32,435 nucleotides of DNA from Candidatus Thioglobus plumae. GTDB lineage: Bacteria > Pseudomonadota > Gammaproteobacteria > PS1 > Pseudothioglobaceae. The stretch is taken from positions 1 through 32,435 of the forward strand of contig CAJVCM010000019.1 in NCBI GenBank assembly GCA_910595815.1. The letters run 5' to 3'. Made by a program: the position numbers and the translations under genes. A model generated the notes under the pieces. The model saw only the letters and a list, made by a program, of their open reading frames with translations, was not told where the DNA came from and searched no databases. Below are positions 6,874 to 15,897 of this stretch, piece after piece (positions within the stretch are counted from its first letter, which is position 1; each line of letters opens with the position of its first letter).

Positions 6874-8685
6874 TTACTCCAAAAAGCTTTGTAGTTTGTG
6901 CGCGCGAGAAGGATGTCTTAGTTTGCGCAGAGCCTTAGCTTCGATTTGACGAATACGTTCACGTGTTACATCAAACTGACGCCCAACTTCTTCAAGCGTG
7001 TGGTCGGTATTCATATCAATGCCAAAACGCATTTTTAACACTTTTGCTTCACGAGGCGAAAGGTTGGCCAACAGTTCGCCCGTTGTTTCTTTTAAGCTTT
7101 CTCTGGTTGTAATTTCTACTGGAGAAGATAAATTAGTGTCTTCAATAAAATCACCAATATTTGAATCTTCATCGTCACCTACTGGTGTTTCCATGGATAA
7201 AGGCTCTTTGGCGATTTTTAAAATCTTAATGATTTTGTATTCTGGCAATTCCATTTCTACCGCTAATTCTTCAGGTGTTGCTTCACGGCCAAATTTTTGT
7301 AACAATTGGCGACGAACACGGTTGAGCTTGTTGATGGTTTCAATCATGTGTACTGGGATACGAATAGTACGCGCTTGGTCAGCAATCGAACGAGTAATAG
7401 CCTGACGAATCCACCAAGTTGCATAAGTTGAAAACTTATAGCCACGACGATATTCAAATTTATCCACCGCTTTCATTAAGCCGACATTGCCTTCTTGGAT
7501 CAAGTCTAAGAACTGCAGGCCACGGTTAGCGTATTTTTTAGCAATGGAGATAACCAAACGCAAGTTCGCCTCAATCATTTGAGATTTGGCTATCTTAGCG
7601 CGACGATCGCCACGACGGTATAATTTATTTAATGCTTTCAGCTCTGGTATTGTGAGTTGCATCTCTTCTTCATATTCAAGAAGATTCTTTTGCGCATAGT
7701 AAATTTCATCTTTACTGATCTTTAGTGCATCGGCTACTTTTTTATCTAATTTAGCGCCTTTTAACCAATCAAAATTAGTTTCGTTGTTGGTAAATAATTT
7801 AAAGAATTGCTCTCTCTCCATGCCGGCATAAAGACAAGCGCTTTGAATGGTTTTTTCTTGTTTCTTCATCAAGGCAACGTGGTCGCAAATGACTTCCATC
7901 ATCGTGCTGACTAATTTTGGCGCAAGACGTAAGTCAGATAGACCAACTGATAGTTGCTCACGAGCAGCAACAGTTTTCTTATGGCGGAAGCCATGTTTTT
8001 CGTTAATTTTTTGATAATTACCAGAGCATTTTAGAATGGTGTCAAAACGAGTATTTACTTTATCCTCATCTGGACCCGTGTATTCCATTTCTTCCATGTC
8101 TTCGTATTCTTCGTCATCATCAAACTCGCCAGCATCAAAAGCAGCTTTTTTTGCTAAAAAATCTTCAGCATCACCTTGGTAACCAATGATCACATCAGTC
8201 ATCTTACATTTTCCTTCTTCAAGACGTGTGTGTGCTTTAAAGAAGAAGTCAGTGATAGATGGGTAAAGCGTAATAGCCTTCATGATTTCAAAAACACCCG
8301 CCTCAATCTCTTTGGCGATGCGAACTTCATCTGACTGCTCTAATAAGTCGACCACACCCATTTCACGCATGTACATTCTGACAGGGTCTGTGGTTCTGCC
8401 AAATTCTGAATCAAGCGCTGCTAGTGCGGCAACAGCAGCTTCAGCAGAAGTAGATTGAGCCTTAGCGCCTGACTCTACAACTAAGGTATCAGCATCAGGA
8501 ACGGTTTCCGATACAACAATATCCAACTCTTCTAAAATAGTAACGATGGGTTCGATTTGTTCTTGTGTAAGCAAATCTTTTGGTAATAAATCGTTAAGCT
8601 CAGAATAGGTTAAGTAACCTTTATCCTTGCCAATCATGATGAGTTTTTGTAGTGCTTTTTTGTGTTCTTTAGTTGTAGATTTCAT
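6874..8685 (-). CDS. rpoD: RNA polymerase primary sigma factor RpoD (sigma-70)
   Basis: At 603 residues it is close to E. coli RpoD (613). Region 1.1 is at the N-terminus (helices around KALQKLIMIGKDKGYLTYSEL), region 1.2 around RTTDPVRMYMREMG near residue 97, and a large acidic non-conserved insert runs from about 170 to 215. Region 2 includes YANRGLQFLDLIQEGNVGL and YKFSTYATWWIRQAI (2.3-2.4, promoter melting and -10 contact). Region 4.2 is VTRERIRQIEAKALRKLRHP near the C-terminus (-35 contact). The usual rpsU-dnaG partners are missing; prs lies upstream and a tRNA follows. A TATAAT box at 8730-8735 gives it its own promoter. Confidence 0.97.
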   Translation of the reverse strand: MKSTTKEHKKALQKLIMIGKDKGYLTYSELNDLLPKDLLTQEQIEPIVTILEELDIVVSETVPDADTLVVESGAKAQSTSAEAAVAALAALDSEFGRTTDPVRMYMREMGVVDLLEQSDEVRIAKEIEAGVFEIMKAITLYPSITDFFFKAHTRLEEGKCKMTDVIIGYQGDAEDFLAKKAAFDAGEFDDDEEYEDMEEMEYTGPDEDKVNTRFDTILKCSGNYQKINEKHGFRHKKTVAAREQLSVGLSDLRLAPKLVSTMMEVICDHVALMKKQEKTIQSACLYAGMEREQFFKLFTNNETNFDWLKGAKLDKKVADALKISKDEIYYAQKNLLEYEEEMQLTIPELKALNKLYRRGDRRAKIAKSQMIEANLRLVISIAKKYANRGLQFLDLIQEGNVGLMKAVDKFEYRRGYKFSTYATWWIRQAITRSIADQARTIRIPVHMIETINKLNRVRRQLLQKFGREATPEELAVEMELPEYKIIKILKIAKEPLSMETPVGDDEDSNIGDFIEDTNLSSPVEITTRESLKETTGELLANLSPREAKVLKMRFGIDMNTDHTLEEVGRQFDVTRERIRQIEAKALRKLRHPSRAHKLQSFLE

Positions 8686-8729
8686 AAACCTGTGTTCTTG
8701 AGTTGAGTATGTAACGGACCAAAGGAAGG

Positions 8730-8735
8730 ATTATA
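8730..8735 (-). promoter_or_regulatory. -10 box of the rpoD promoter
   Basis: TATAAT reads on the minus strand with a predicted +1 near 8723, giving a leader of about 38 nt before the rpoD ATG at 8685. No recognisable -35 hexamer stands at 16-18 bp. The box lies in the 98-bp gap between the prs stop and rpoD. Confidence 0.5.
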
Positions 8736-8783
8736 CATAAATTTTTTACTCAGAAATCATAGCCTTGAGTACTTTTAGGCTAG

Positions 8784-9746
8784 TTATTGAGTGTCGGCAA
8801 AGATAGTGCTAATAGATTCTTCTTCACTGATGCGTTTAATCACCTCTGCCAAGGTTGGGGCGATGGACAGTTGTCTTATTTTGCTACAATTAACTGCGTC
8901 TTTAGATAAAGGAATAGTATTGGTTGTGACCAATTCATCGAGTTCAGAATTGTTGATGTTGTCAATGGCACTACCAGAAAGCACCGCATGTGTTGCATAG
9001 GCCACTACTTTTTTCGCACCTTTTTCTTTTAAGATGCCAGCTGCTTGACATAATGTGCCTGCCGTATCGACCATGTCATCAATAATAATACAGGTACGAC
9101 CTTCCACGTCACCAATCACGTTCATAACTTTTACCATATTTGGTGCTGGGCGACGTTTGTCAATAATCGCAAGATCTGCATCATTAATACGTTTAGCAGC
9201 AGCACGAGCGCGCACCACCCCACCCACATCAGGTGAGACAACTACAACATCCTTGTAATCCTTAGACAGCATGTCTGCCAATAATACTGGCTGAGCATAA
9301 ACATTATCAATCGGAATATTGAAAAAACCTTGGATTTGGTCTGCGTGTAAATCAATTGTTAGGACGCGATCAACGCCCGAAGCTTCTACCATCTTAGCGG
9401 CTAATTTTGCAGTAATGGGCACACGGGTTAAACGTGAGCGACGGTCTTGCCTTGAATAACCAAAGTAAGGAATAACAGCAGTAATACGAGCCGCTGATGA
9501 GCGTTTTAATGCGTCAACCATGACTAAGAGTTCCATCAATGTCTCGGCAGGCGATGGCCCGCAAGTTGGCTGAATAATGAACACATCACAACCGCGTACA
9601 TTTTCTAAAATTTCAACTTGTGATTCACCATCGCTAAATCGTCCAACTATAGCTTTACCTTGTGCAAGGTTAAGTTGAGAAAAAATTTCGCCAGAAAGCT
9701 GTGGGTTAGCGTTACCGCTAAAGATTTTAATTTTGTCGAGTGACAT
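8784..9746 (-). CDS. prs: Ribose-phosphate pyrophosphokinase
   Basis: Prs makes PRPP from ribose 5-phosphate and ATP. PRPP is the substrate of TrpD and NadC encoded in the same window, and of purine, pyrimidine and histidine synthesis. The 320-residue class I enzyme shows the ATP-binding segment YFGYSRQDRRSR near residue 96, HADQIQGFF near 133 and the PRPP-binding loop IIDDMVDTAGT near 220. It sits between tRNA-Gln and rpoD. ispE-tRNA-prs order is common in gammaproteobacteria. A -10 box lies about 30 nt upstream of its start. Confidence 0.96.
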   Translation of the reverse strand: MSLDKIKIFSGNANPQLSGEIFSQLNLAQGKAIVGRFSDGESQVEILENVRGCDVFIIQPTCGPSPAETLMELLVMVDALKRSSAARITAVIPYFGYSRQDRRSRLTRVPITAKLAAKMVEASGVDRVLTIDLHADQIQGFFNIPIDNVYAQPVLLADMLSKDYKDVVVVSPDVGGVVRARAAAKRINDADLAIIDKRRPAPNMVKVMNVIGDVEGRTCIIIDDMVDTAGTLCQAAGILKEKGAKKVVAYATHAVLSGSAIDNINNSELDELVTTNTIPLSKDAVNCSKIRQLSIAPTLAEVIKRISEEESISTIFADTQ

Positions 9747-9774
9747 AAGTAAGCCAGTGGTAATTTAGTGGCTA

Positions 9775-9780
9775 ATTATA
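9775..9780 (-). promoter_or_regulatory. -10 box of the prs promoter
   Basis: TATAAT on the minus strand predicts a +1 near 9768, about 22 nt before the prs ATG at 9746. The short leader contains a 5-bp inverted repeat AGCCA/TGGCT that overlaps the expected ribosome-binding region. No strong -35 is visible. Confidence 0.45.
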
Positions 9781-9785
9781 CGCCC

Positions 9786-9819
9786 AAAAAAAGTCAGATT
9801 GGTAAGCAAAAAAACTGAC
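9786..9819 (-). terminator. Candidate intrinsic terminator after the ispE-tRNA-Gln transcript
   Basis: Read on the minus strand, GTCAG (9819-9815) pairs with CTGAC (9797-9793), and a run of seven T follows at 9792-9786. The stem is only 5 bp with a 17-nt loop, so it is weak. Its position just before the prs -10 box makes sense as a boundary between ispE-tRNA and prs. Confidence 0.4.
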
Positions 9820-9984
9820 ATTCTATTTGCTTGTATGTTCTGAATGCAGGTTTAAAAATAGTAAATAAAAATCGTGCTAATTTTAGCGCTAAAGAATCCA
9901 AAAATCTAGGAATGTCAAAGGGTGGGGTTTAGACGTAAAAATCCCTAAATATTATATAAGTAATTGATATTTAAGGAAATAAAT

Positions 9985-10059
9985 TGGCTGGGCTGGCAGG
10001 ATTTGAACCTGCGCATGACGGGATCAAAACCCGTTGCCTTACCGCTTGGCGACAGCCCA
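9985..10059 (-). tRNA. glnU: tRNA-Gln (anticodon TTG)
   Basis: The 75-nt cloverleaf has encoded CCA: acceptor TGGGCTG/CAGCCCA with the unusual U1-A72 pair typical of tRNA-Gln, discriminator G, anticodon stem ACGGG/CCCGT around TTTTGAT, and T stem GCAGG/CCTGC. The anticodon is TTG. It lies 18 nt downstream of ispE, the usual ispE-tRNA-Gln-prs arrangement, and is probably co-transcribed with ispE. The symbol is by analogy. Confidence 0.95.
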
Positions 10060-10077
10060 ATTATGGTTGCTTAACCA

Positions 10078-10929
10078 CTAGGTTAAAGCTGGCGAGGTAT
10101 TGAGCGCTTGCGCTACAAAGCCTGACCATTGCTTTGGTAGATTGTCGAGTGCTACCAAAGCATCTTTCTCATGTTTGAATTCCACAAAAACACAGCTTCC
10201 TGTGCCAGTCATTCTTGGCTGGTATAGATAATTTTCAGATGATTCTAGGTGCGTTAACACTTCTAAAATTTCGCCTTCTAACTCTATAGCTGCCTCAAGA
10301 CAATCATTATGTGGATTGATTAACTCTGAGAAGTCGGTCATTTTCCCTATCTGTGACGTCATTGTCAATGCTTTGTGTAAGAAAATTTCTTTAGTTGAGA
10401 TATGCTTGTTGATTGAAACGACCAAAAAATGGTGTTTTGGTAACTGTATTGGTGTGAGTATTTCCCCTACACCTTCAGCCCAAGCGCTATTTCCAGCTAT
10501 AAAAATAGGCACATCAGCACCGAGTGCCAAACCGATTGTTGAGAGTTGTTGTTTTGAATATCCTGTACTCCATAATTGATTAAGTGCAATCAACGTGGTA
10601 GCGGCATTAGAGCTGCCACCACCCAAACCACCACCAGTAGGAATGTTTTTAACCACAGAAATATTAGCACCGAGGTTTGTGCTTGTTGCTGTTTGCAATG
10701 CTTTGGCTGCTCTGATAATCAGATCTTGATCTTCAGGAACGTCTTTATTGCCACTGGTGCGCGCTATCACACCATCCTGTCTAATATTAAAACTTAACTC
10801 GTCGCAATAATTCAGTAATTGGAAAATACTTTGGAGGTTGTGGTAGCCATCTTCTCGTTTAGAATTAATGTGCAAAAATAGGTTAATTTTTGCAGGTGAA
10901 TGCCAAACTTTAGGCGAGCTAGACATCAA
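10078..10929 (-). CDS. ispE: 4-diphosphocytidyl-2-C-methyl-D-erythritol kinase
   Basis: IspE phosphorylates CDP-methylerythritol in the MEP isoprenoid pathway. The 283-residue GHMP kinase shows the N-terminal PAKINLFLHI, the ATP-binding glycine/serine loop PTGGGLGGGSSNAA near residues 92-105 and the C-terminal MTGTGSCVFVEF. Translation starts at TTG 10929 or ATG 10926; the ATG is the likelier start. It overlaps the end of orn by 8 to 11 nt and is followed by tRNA-Gln, prs and rpoD. Confidence 0.95.
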   Translation of the reverse strand: MMSSSPKVWHSPAKINLFLHINSKREDGYHNLQSIFQLLNYCDELSFNIRQDGVIARTSGNKDVPEDQDLIIRAAKALQTATSTNLGANISVVKNIPTGGGLGGGSSNAATTLIALNQLWSTGYSKQQLSTIGLALGADVPIFIAGNSAWAEGVGEILTPIQLPKHHFLVVSINKHISTKEIFLHKALTMTSQIGKMTDFSELINPHNDCLEAAIELEGEILEVLTHLESSENYLYQPRMTGTGSCVFVEFKHEKDALVALDNLPKQWSGFVAQALNTSPALT

Positions 10930-11461
10930 TAAAACTTTCTCGATAATGCTTAAGTTCTTTGATGGAGTCGTGGATATCGGACAATGCTAAATGTGCAGAC
11001 TCCCCCTCACGTACCATGACAGCTTCTGGTTTCCAGCGTACGGCCAACTCTTTAAGTGTAGTGACATCAATGTGTCGATAATGGAAGAATTGTTCTAATT
11101 TAGGCATGTAGTTGTACAAAAACCTTCTATCCTGACAAATGGTATTGCCACACATTGGCGAGACACTAGGATTGACATATTTTTCTAAAAATTCAAGTGT
11201 TTGAATTTCCGCTTGTTTGGTAGAGATGTCACTATCTTTAACGCGCTGAATCAAGCCAGAATTACCATGGTGTTCAGTATTCCACTCATCCATACCCGCC
11301 AAGATTGTACTGCTTTGGTGAATAACCAGTGCAGGACCTTCGGCCAATACGTTAAGGTCTTTGTCAGTAACTATGGTTGCGATTTCAATAATGACGTCTT
11401 TCTCTGGCAATAAGCCAGTCATTTCTAAATCAATCCAAATTAGGTTAGTGTCTTTATTCAT
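10919..11461 (-). CDS. orn: Oligoribonuclease
   Basis: Orn degrades 2-5 nt RNAs and pGpG to mononucleotides, the last step of mRNA and cyclic-di-GMP turnover. The 180-residue DEDDh exonuclease shows D11 and E13 in WIDLEMTGL, the middle Asp in GNTICQDRRFL and the catalytic H/D pair in SAHLALSDIHDS near the C-terminus. The length matches E. coli Orn (181). It lies between trpD (15-nt gap) and ispE (overlap), probably one transcription unit. Confidence 0.96.
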   Translation of the reverse strand: MNKDTNLIWIDLEMTGLLPEKDVIIEIATIVTDKDLNVLAEGPALVIHQSSTILAGMDEWNTEHHGNSGLIQRVKDSDISTKQAEIQTLEFLEKYVNPSVSPMCGNTICQDRRFLYNYMPKLEQFFHYRHIDVTTLKELAVRWKPEAVMVREGESAHLALSDIHDSIKELKHYRESFIDV

Positions 11462-11476
11462 TTTTTTAATAACTCC

Positions 11477-12496
11477 TTAACAGCCAGTTGATTCACGAAC
11501 GAAGTCGTCTAATTTTTGGTGGGCTGAGCCACCATTTAAAATTCCAAGCGCCGTATTGATTCCGGCTTGTAAAGATTTGGCCATGCCAGATACATAGATA
11601 GCAGCACCTGAATTTAATGCAATAATATTTTTAGCTGCGCCATCTTTACCGTCGAGCGCTTGCTGAATAAGCTTTAGCGAGCTATCAGCATCATCAGCTT
11701 TAATGTCATTTAGATCACCTAAAGGTAGGCCGAATTCTGTAGGGTTGATGGTGTAAGTGGTTACTGAACCATCTTTTAATTCTGCAACATAGGTGTCATC
11801 TGCAATGGATATTTCATCCAAGCCGTCTTTAGAATGCACCACCATTACGTGTTTAGATCCAAGGCTTTTAAGCACATTGGCAATAGGCTCGACTAAATTT
11901 TTGTCATACACACCCATGATTTGATGCGGTGCTTTTGCCGGATTGGTTAGTGGACCCAGTACATTAAAAATAGTGCGCATGGCTAGGTCTTTGCGTGCAC
12001 CAATGGCGTGCTTCATGGCTGAATGGTGCGCCGGGGCAAACATAAAGCCCACGCCAATTTTTTCAACACATTTACTGATTTTCTCAGGGCTCATATCGAG
12101 GTTCACGCCTGCTGCCTCTAAAACATCGGCACTGCCTGATTTAGAAGAAATGGAGCGATTGCCATGCTTAGCAACTTGACCACCCGCTGCCGCAACAACA
12201 AAAGCACAAGCGGTTGAAATATTAAACAAACCTAAGCCGTCACCACCAGTGCCACAAGTATCGACTAAATACTTTGGGTGGTGGATTTGCACACCCGTTG
12301 CTAATGATCGCATCACTTTTGCTGCAGCGGTAATCTCAGCAACTGTTTCTCCTTTCATGGACAAGCCCACTAAAAAACCACCAATTTGCGCATCGGTGGT
12401 TTTACCGGTCATGATGTCGCTCATCACGGCGTGCATTTCGTCTTCAGTTAGATCTTGTTTTTCAACGACTGCTTTTATTGCTTGTTGTATATTCAT
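11477..12496 (-). CDS. trpD: Anthranilate phosphoribosyltransferase
   Basis: TrpD transfers phosphoribose from PRPP to anthranilate in tryptophan synthesis. The 339-residue product carries the PRPP-binding CGTGGDG at residues 81-87, KHGNRSISSKSGSADVLEA near 110-130, and the magnesium-binding DE in the segment KDGLDEIS. No TrpG-type amidotransferase domain is fused. The gene is separate from other trp genes and overlaps the upstream pepP by 4 nt (ATGA), so the two are probably coupled. Confidence 0.95.
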   Translation of the reverse strand: MNIQQAIKAVVEKQDLTEDEMHAVMSDIMTGKTTDAQIGGFLVGLSMKGETVAEITAAAKVMRSLATGVQIHHPKYLVDTCGTGGDGLGLFNISTACAFVVAAAGGQVAKHGNRSISSKSGSADVLEAAGVNLDMSPEKISKCVEKIGVGFMFAPAHHSAMKHAIGARKDLAMRTIFNVLGPLTNPAKAPHQIMGVYDKNLVEPIANVLKSLGSKHVMVVHSKDGLDEISIADDTYVAELKDGSVTTYTINPTEFGLPLGDLNDIKADDADSSLKLIQQALDGKDGAAKNIIALNSGAAIYVSGMAKSLQAGINTALGILNGGSAHQKLDDFVRESTGC

Positions 12497-13716
12497 TTCT
12501 CTCTCATTAATGATTCTATATTGTCAATTTCTTTAACCAATGCGCCGGTTAATACTTTGTTTCCATTATTAGTGATTAACACATCGTCTTCAATTCTGAT
12601 ACCAATGCCCCAATAAATTGGGTTGATTTTATCATCCTTGCGAATGTAAATGCCTGGTTCGACAGTGGTGACCATGCCTGGCTCATATTGACGATGCTGG
12701 TCGTTTTTTTGATAGGCGCCTACATCATGCACATCCAGCCCAAGATAGTGTCCTGTGCCATGCATATAGAATTGTGATAAGTCGCCACCGACTTGTAAGA
12801 TGCCTAAATCAATCAACCCTTGTTGAATGATATGAGTGGCAATTTGGTGGGGTTTAACCACCATCACCCCTGGCTTGATACTTTCAATGGCAGCCAATTG
12901 AGCATCGAGAACAATTTGGTAAATTTGTCGTTGTGCTGCGCTAAACGTGCCATTCACCGGAAAGGTGCGAGTAATATCTGAGGCGTAGCCCTCAACCTCA
13001 CAACCAGCGTCAATCAGTAATAAATCACCGTCATTTAAAACTTTATTGTTTTCAATGTAGTGCAATACACAGGCGTTTTCACCACCAGCAACAATCGGTG
13101 TGTAAGCGTGCTCTGTATTGTTTTTTCTAAACTCAGCATCGAAGATGCTCGCCACTTCAAATTCAAATAAATCGGCGCGTGTTTGCTGCATGGCTAATTG
13201 GTGTGCATTGACAGAAATATTTGCCGATTTTTGCATGAGTTCAATTTCTTTATCGTCCTTAATCAAACGCATTTCATGTGCGTAGGCAGCAAGTGATTGG
13301 TATTGGTTTTTCGCCAAGTGCTCGATAATTTTATCATCCAGAGTGCAAGGCTTAAAATCATAATACAGCGTTGTTGCATCTGCAATTAATTTTGGTAATT
13401 GTGTTTTTAGCTTGTCAACAGAATAAGCTTTATCTGCTTTTAACGCATGTGGTGCATCCGATACCCCTAGGCGCTTTCCATCCCAAATTTCACGTGCCGG
13501 ATCTTTATCTCGCAAGAAAATAGTGTAAGTGTCTTTTGAAAAAACCGCGACTGCTTGTGGCTCGGTAAAACCAGTCAAATACCAAAAATCACTGTTTGGG
13601 CGAAAAGGATAATGTACATCGCCATTACGCAGTTGTTCTGGGTTAGTGCTGACAATAACCAAGGCGCCCTCGTCGAGCTGGCTTAGTAGTTCTTTTCTTC
13701 TGTTTTGATGTATCAT
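12493..13716 (-). CDS. pepP: Xaa-Pro aminopeptidase (PepP/AMPP type)
   Basis: This peptidase removes an N-terminal residue preceding proline. The start is taken at the ATG at 13716 (407 residues, beginning MIHQNRRKELL). A longer frame from 13827 would run into the divergent rsmE and adds no family sequence. The N-terminal AMP_N domain includes RPNSDFWYLTGF. The C-terminal pita-bread domain supplies the two-metal ligands: Asp in LLIDAG, Asp in ASDITRTF, His in HGTGHYLG, Glu in VEPGIYI and Glu in GIRIEDD. Divergent from rsmE with 35 bp between; overlaps trpD by 4 nt. Confidence 0.93.
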   Translation of the reverse strand: MIHQNRRKELLSQLDEGALVIVSTNPEQLRNGDVHYPFRPNSDFWYLTGFTEPQAVAVFSKDTYTIFLRDKDPAREIWDGKRLGVSDAPHALKADKAYSVDKLKTQLPKLIADATTLYYDFKPCTLDDKIIEHLAKNQYQSLAAYAHEMRLIKDDKEIELMQKSANISVNAHQLAMQQTRADLFEFEVASIFDAEFRKNNTEHAYTPIVAGGENACVLHYIENNKVLNDGDLLLIDAGCEVEGYASDITRTFPVNGTFSAAQRQIYQIVLDAQLAAIESIKPGVMVVKPHQIATHIIQQGLIDLGILQVGGDLSQFYMHGTGHYLGLDVHDVGAYQKNDQHRQYEPGMVTTVEPGIYIRKDDKINPIYWGIGIRIEDDVLITNNGNKVLTGALVKEIDNIESLMREK

Positions 13717-13751
13717 TATTTTCAAGTCACAAAGTGCTTGATTAAGATACC

Positions 13752-14468
13752 ATGAAACATGTTCGTTTGTACCAAAATACCCTTTTGAATATTGGCGAAG
13801 AATTGACGCTAAATAAATACGCTTCACATCATCTAGTTAAGGTGTTACGTTTTCCTCAAGGGCAAAGCATTACTTTGTTTAATGGGGATGGGTTTAATTA
13901 CAGAGCTGAGGTGTTTGAGACTAATAAATACTGCAGGGTCAAACTCTTGAGTAAAGATGCTAATCCGTCTGAATCAAAGCTTAATTTAACTTTGGCACAA
14001 GGTGTAGCTAAAGGCGAGAAAATGGATTTTTTAATACAAAAATCAGTCGAACTTGGTGTGAATAAAATCATCCCTATTATGAGCGAACGTTGCGTGGTTA
14101 AACTCAGTGGTGATAAGCTGATTAAGCGTACAAAGCATTGGCAAAAAATTGTTATTGGTGCTTGCGAACAATCAGGTCGTTCAGTTATTCCGGAGATGGC
14201 TAGTCCGATTGGTTTAGATGAATTTTTACAACAACCTAGTGTTAACGGTTTTGTTCTACATCATCGATCAGAACAAACACTATTGGATATGGCAGTAGTG
14301 AATAAAGCCACGATCTTAATTGGCCCAGAAGGTGGTTTGAGTGGGGCAGAAATTGCCCAAGCTACTCAAGCAGGCTATCAGTCGTTGTTATTAGGTTCAC
14401 GCGTACTCAGAACAGAGACAGCATCTTTGGCGGCCATTGCAAACATGCAGCTATTATGGGGTAGTTAG
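13752..14468 (+). CDS. rsmE: 16S rRNA (uracil-1498-N3)-methyltransferase
   Basis: RsmE methylates U1498 of 16S rRNA in assembled 30S subunits using SAM. The 238-residue SPOUT-family protein shows the N-terminal PUA-like part (HHLVKVLRF), then QKSVELGVNKIIP, ACEQSGR, the SAM-knot sequence LIGPEGGLSGAEI near residue 190 and LGSRVLRTETA near the C-terminus. Its 3' end overlaps the convergent dsrS-like gene by 15 nt. Confidence 0.95.
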   Translation: MKHVRLYQNTLLNIGEELTLNKYASHHLVKVLRFPQGQSITLFNGDGFNYRAEVFETNKYCRVKLLSKDANPSESKLNLTLAQGVAKGEKMDFLIQKSVELGVNKIIPIMSERCVVKLSGDKLIKRTKHWQKIVIGACEQSGRSVIPEMASPIGLDEFLQQPSVNGFVLHHRSEQTLLDMAVVNKATILIGPEGGLSGAEIAQATQAGYQSLLLGSRVLRTETASLAAIANMQLLWGS

Positions 14469-15494
14469 GAGTTTTAGAGCGTCTTGAATTGGGCTAAGTA
14501 CATTATCTAGTTTTTTACGAATGGCTGATCCGGCCAAACTGTGAGCAGAAATCGTACTCACAGCTAATCGCTCACTAACACCAGCCAGTAGTAATCTGGC
14601 CTTAATTTTTTCATCGTCTAAGCCTAGTTTTTCTAGCACCGATTGTGCTTGATTTTGCAAACCTTCGATTTGATCTAAAGGTTGAATCATTGGGTGTGAT
14701 AAGCAACTACCCAACACCTCTAGTGTGCGGTATAAAACATGCTCTTGATTGATCTTTTTTAAGATGTGCGCAATGGTCGTTAGCATGATCTGTCCTTGCT
14801 CGCTACTAACGCATTCTAGCTCTTTAATGCTTTTATCTAACGCAATTGTGCCGCTATTATTCGGCAAGTTGTCTTTCATTCGCTCAATAAATCCGACCAA
14901 AAATGCCGTTTTTCTCTGCCCTTGCTTCCACAACCTGTCTTTGGCTTTTTGGTTGATTAGATCGCCTTGTAATAATAAATTTGTGGTATCAATCAGTTGT
15001 GTGGTGTCATCCGTAAAAGGCAAAAATTCTAATAAATAATTAGCAATTTCTTTGCCAACTGGGTGCACAATTACAAAGTCTCGTGTGAGTAAGAATCGCC
15101 CAATTTCTGCTTGTTGATCGGTATTGGTGGCACACCACCAAACTAGATCTAATACTTCATTATTTAAATTTTGAGAATTAGCAACAGCGACCACCGCCTC
15201 AATATTACCAATTTTTAATAACGACCCTAAGTTGTTTGAACTCACTTGCCCCATTCTTGACCAGCGCTTTAAATACGATGGATAGCCGCCCATACTGCCA
15301 AGCACTTGATTGACTAAAAGTTTTTGTACTGCTTGAATATATTTACCACTATCGATATCTGGGTTAAGCGTAATGGTTTGTTCTCTTTTGTCTGCTGTGA
15401 GGCCGACGACCACCAGTTTATAAACATCAACTCGAATCGCCACGCAAGTTGAAATTAGAACATTGAGTCTAAGTGTGTCTTCAGGTGTTAGCAT
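14454..15494 (-). CDS. dsrS: DsrS-like protein (sulfur-oxidation associated)
   Basis: A 346-residue soluble, mostly helical protein with no catalytic motif that I can see. The N-terminal LNVLISTCVAIRVD, the middle VLGSMGGYPSYLKRWSRMGQ and the WKQGQRKTAFLVGF segment match what I remember of DsrS from purple and other sulfur oxidisers, where dsrS ends the dsrABEFHCMKLJOPNRS cluster and its role is poorly defined. Here no other dsr gene is in view. It overlaps the upstream ygfX-like gene by 14 nt and rsmE convergently. If the family is wrong, it is an unassigned HEAT-like helical protein. The call rests on recalled similarity, not a search. Confidence 0.6.
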   Translation of the reverse strand: MLTPEDTLRLNVLISTCVAIRVDVYKLVVVGLTADKREQTITLNPDIDSGKYIQAVQKLLVNQVLGSMGGYPSYLKRWSRMGQVSSNNLGSLLKIGNIEAVVAVANSQNLNNEVLDLVWWCATNTDQQAEIGRFLLTRDFVIVHPVGKEIANYLLEFLPFTDDTTQLIDTTNLLLQGDLINQKAKDRLWKQGQRKTAFLVGFIERMKDNLPNNSGTIALDKSIKELECVSSEQGQIMLTTIAHILKKINQEHVLYRTLEVLGSCLSHPMIQPLDQIEGLQNQAQSVLEKLGLDDEKIKARLLLAGVSERLAVSTISAHSLAGSAIRKKLDNVLSPIQDALKLLTTP

Positions 15495-15897
15495 TGAGGT
15501 ATCGGTTAAGTTGTGAGAGCGACTGAGAATCTATGGCGTCTTTAAAGATCACAATCGATTCTTTTCCGGCTTCAATTATCACCAAAAATCGAGATTGATA
15601 TGCCGGATAAAGCCAAGGGTATTGCCCAGCAGGTTGGTTGTTTTTTTCTATTGAAATCTGTTTTTTATTCAGTGCAATTTTAGTGATTGAATGAGGATGT
15701 GTGAGTAGTACATTTTTAGGTAAGAAATTAGCCAGCCATACAGATAAGGCAAGGCTAACGCTTAAACTTAACCAAATATTGTAAAAATAATACCAGGCAC
15801 TAAAAAGGCTTAATAAGTAAACACCAATGCTAATCGATAAATATATTTTTGATGTTTTTATTTGGACAACCAACCTATCAGATTCGTTAGTCATCAT
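15481..15897 (-). CDS. Small inner-membrane protein, YgfX/CptA-like
   Basis: The 138-residue protein has two hydrophobic helices at about 18-38 and 41-58 and a cytoplasmic C-terminal part with PWLYPAYQS and a final segment reading VIFKDAIDSQSLSQLNRYL. That layout and the ending resemble YgfX (CptA), whose C-terminus reads LWLAADSMDEAEWRDLRRIL. E. coli YgfX is paired with SdhE and was described as a membrane toxin affecting FtsZ/MreB, a role that is disputed. No sdhE is adjacent here. The gene overlaps proC by 11 nt and the dsrS-like gene by 14 nt, so the three are likely one transcript. Identification is tentative. Confidence 0.55.
   Translation of the reverse strand: MMTNESDRLVVQIKTSKIYLSISIGVYLLSLFSAWYYFYNIWLSLSVSLALSVWLANFLPKNVLLTHPHSITKIALNKKQISIEKNNQPAGQYPWLYPAYQSRFLVIIEAGKESIVIFKDAIDSQSLSQLNRYLNANT

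Noticed and set aside
8760..8782. 6-bp inverted repeat TAGCCT/AGGCTA just after prs
   Set aside because: No T-run follows on the minus strand, so I do not call it a terminator; it may be incidental.
13717..13827. N-terminal extension of PepP by 37 residues
   Set aside because: It would overlap the divergent rsmE start, and the extension has no resemblance to the family; the ATG at 13716 fits.
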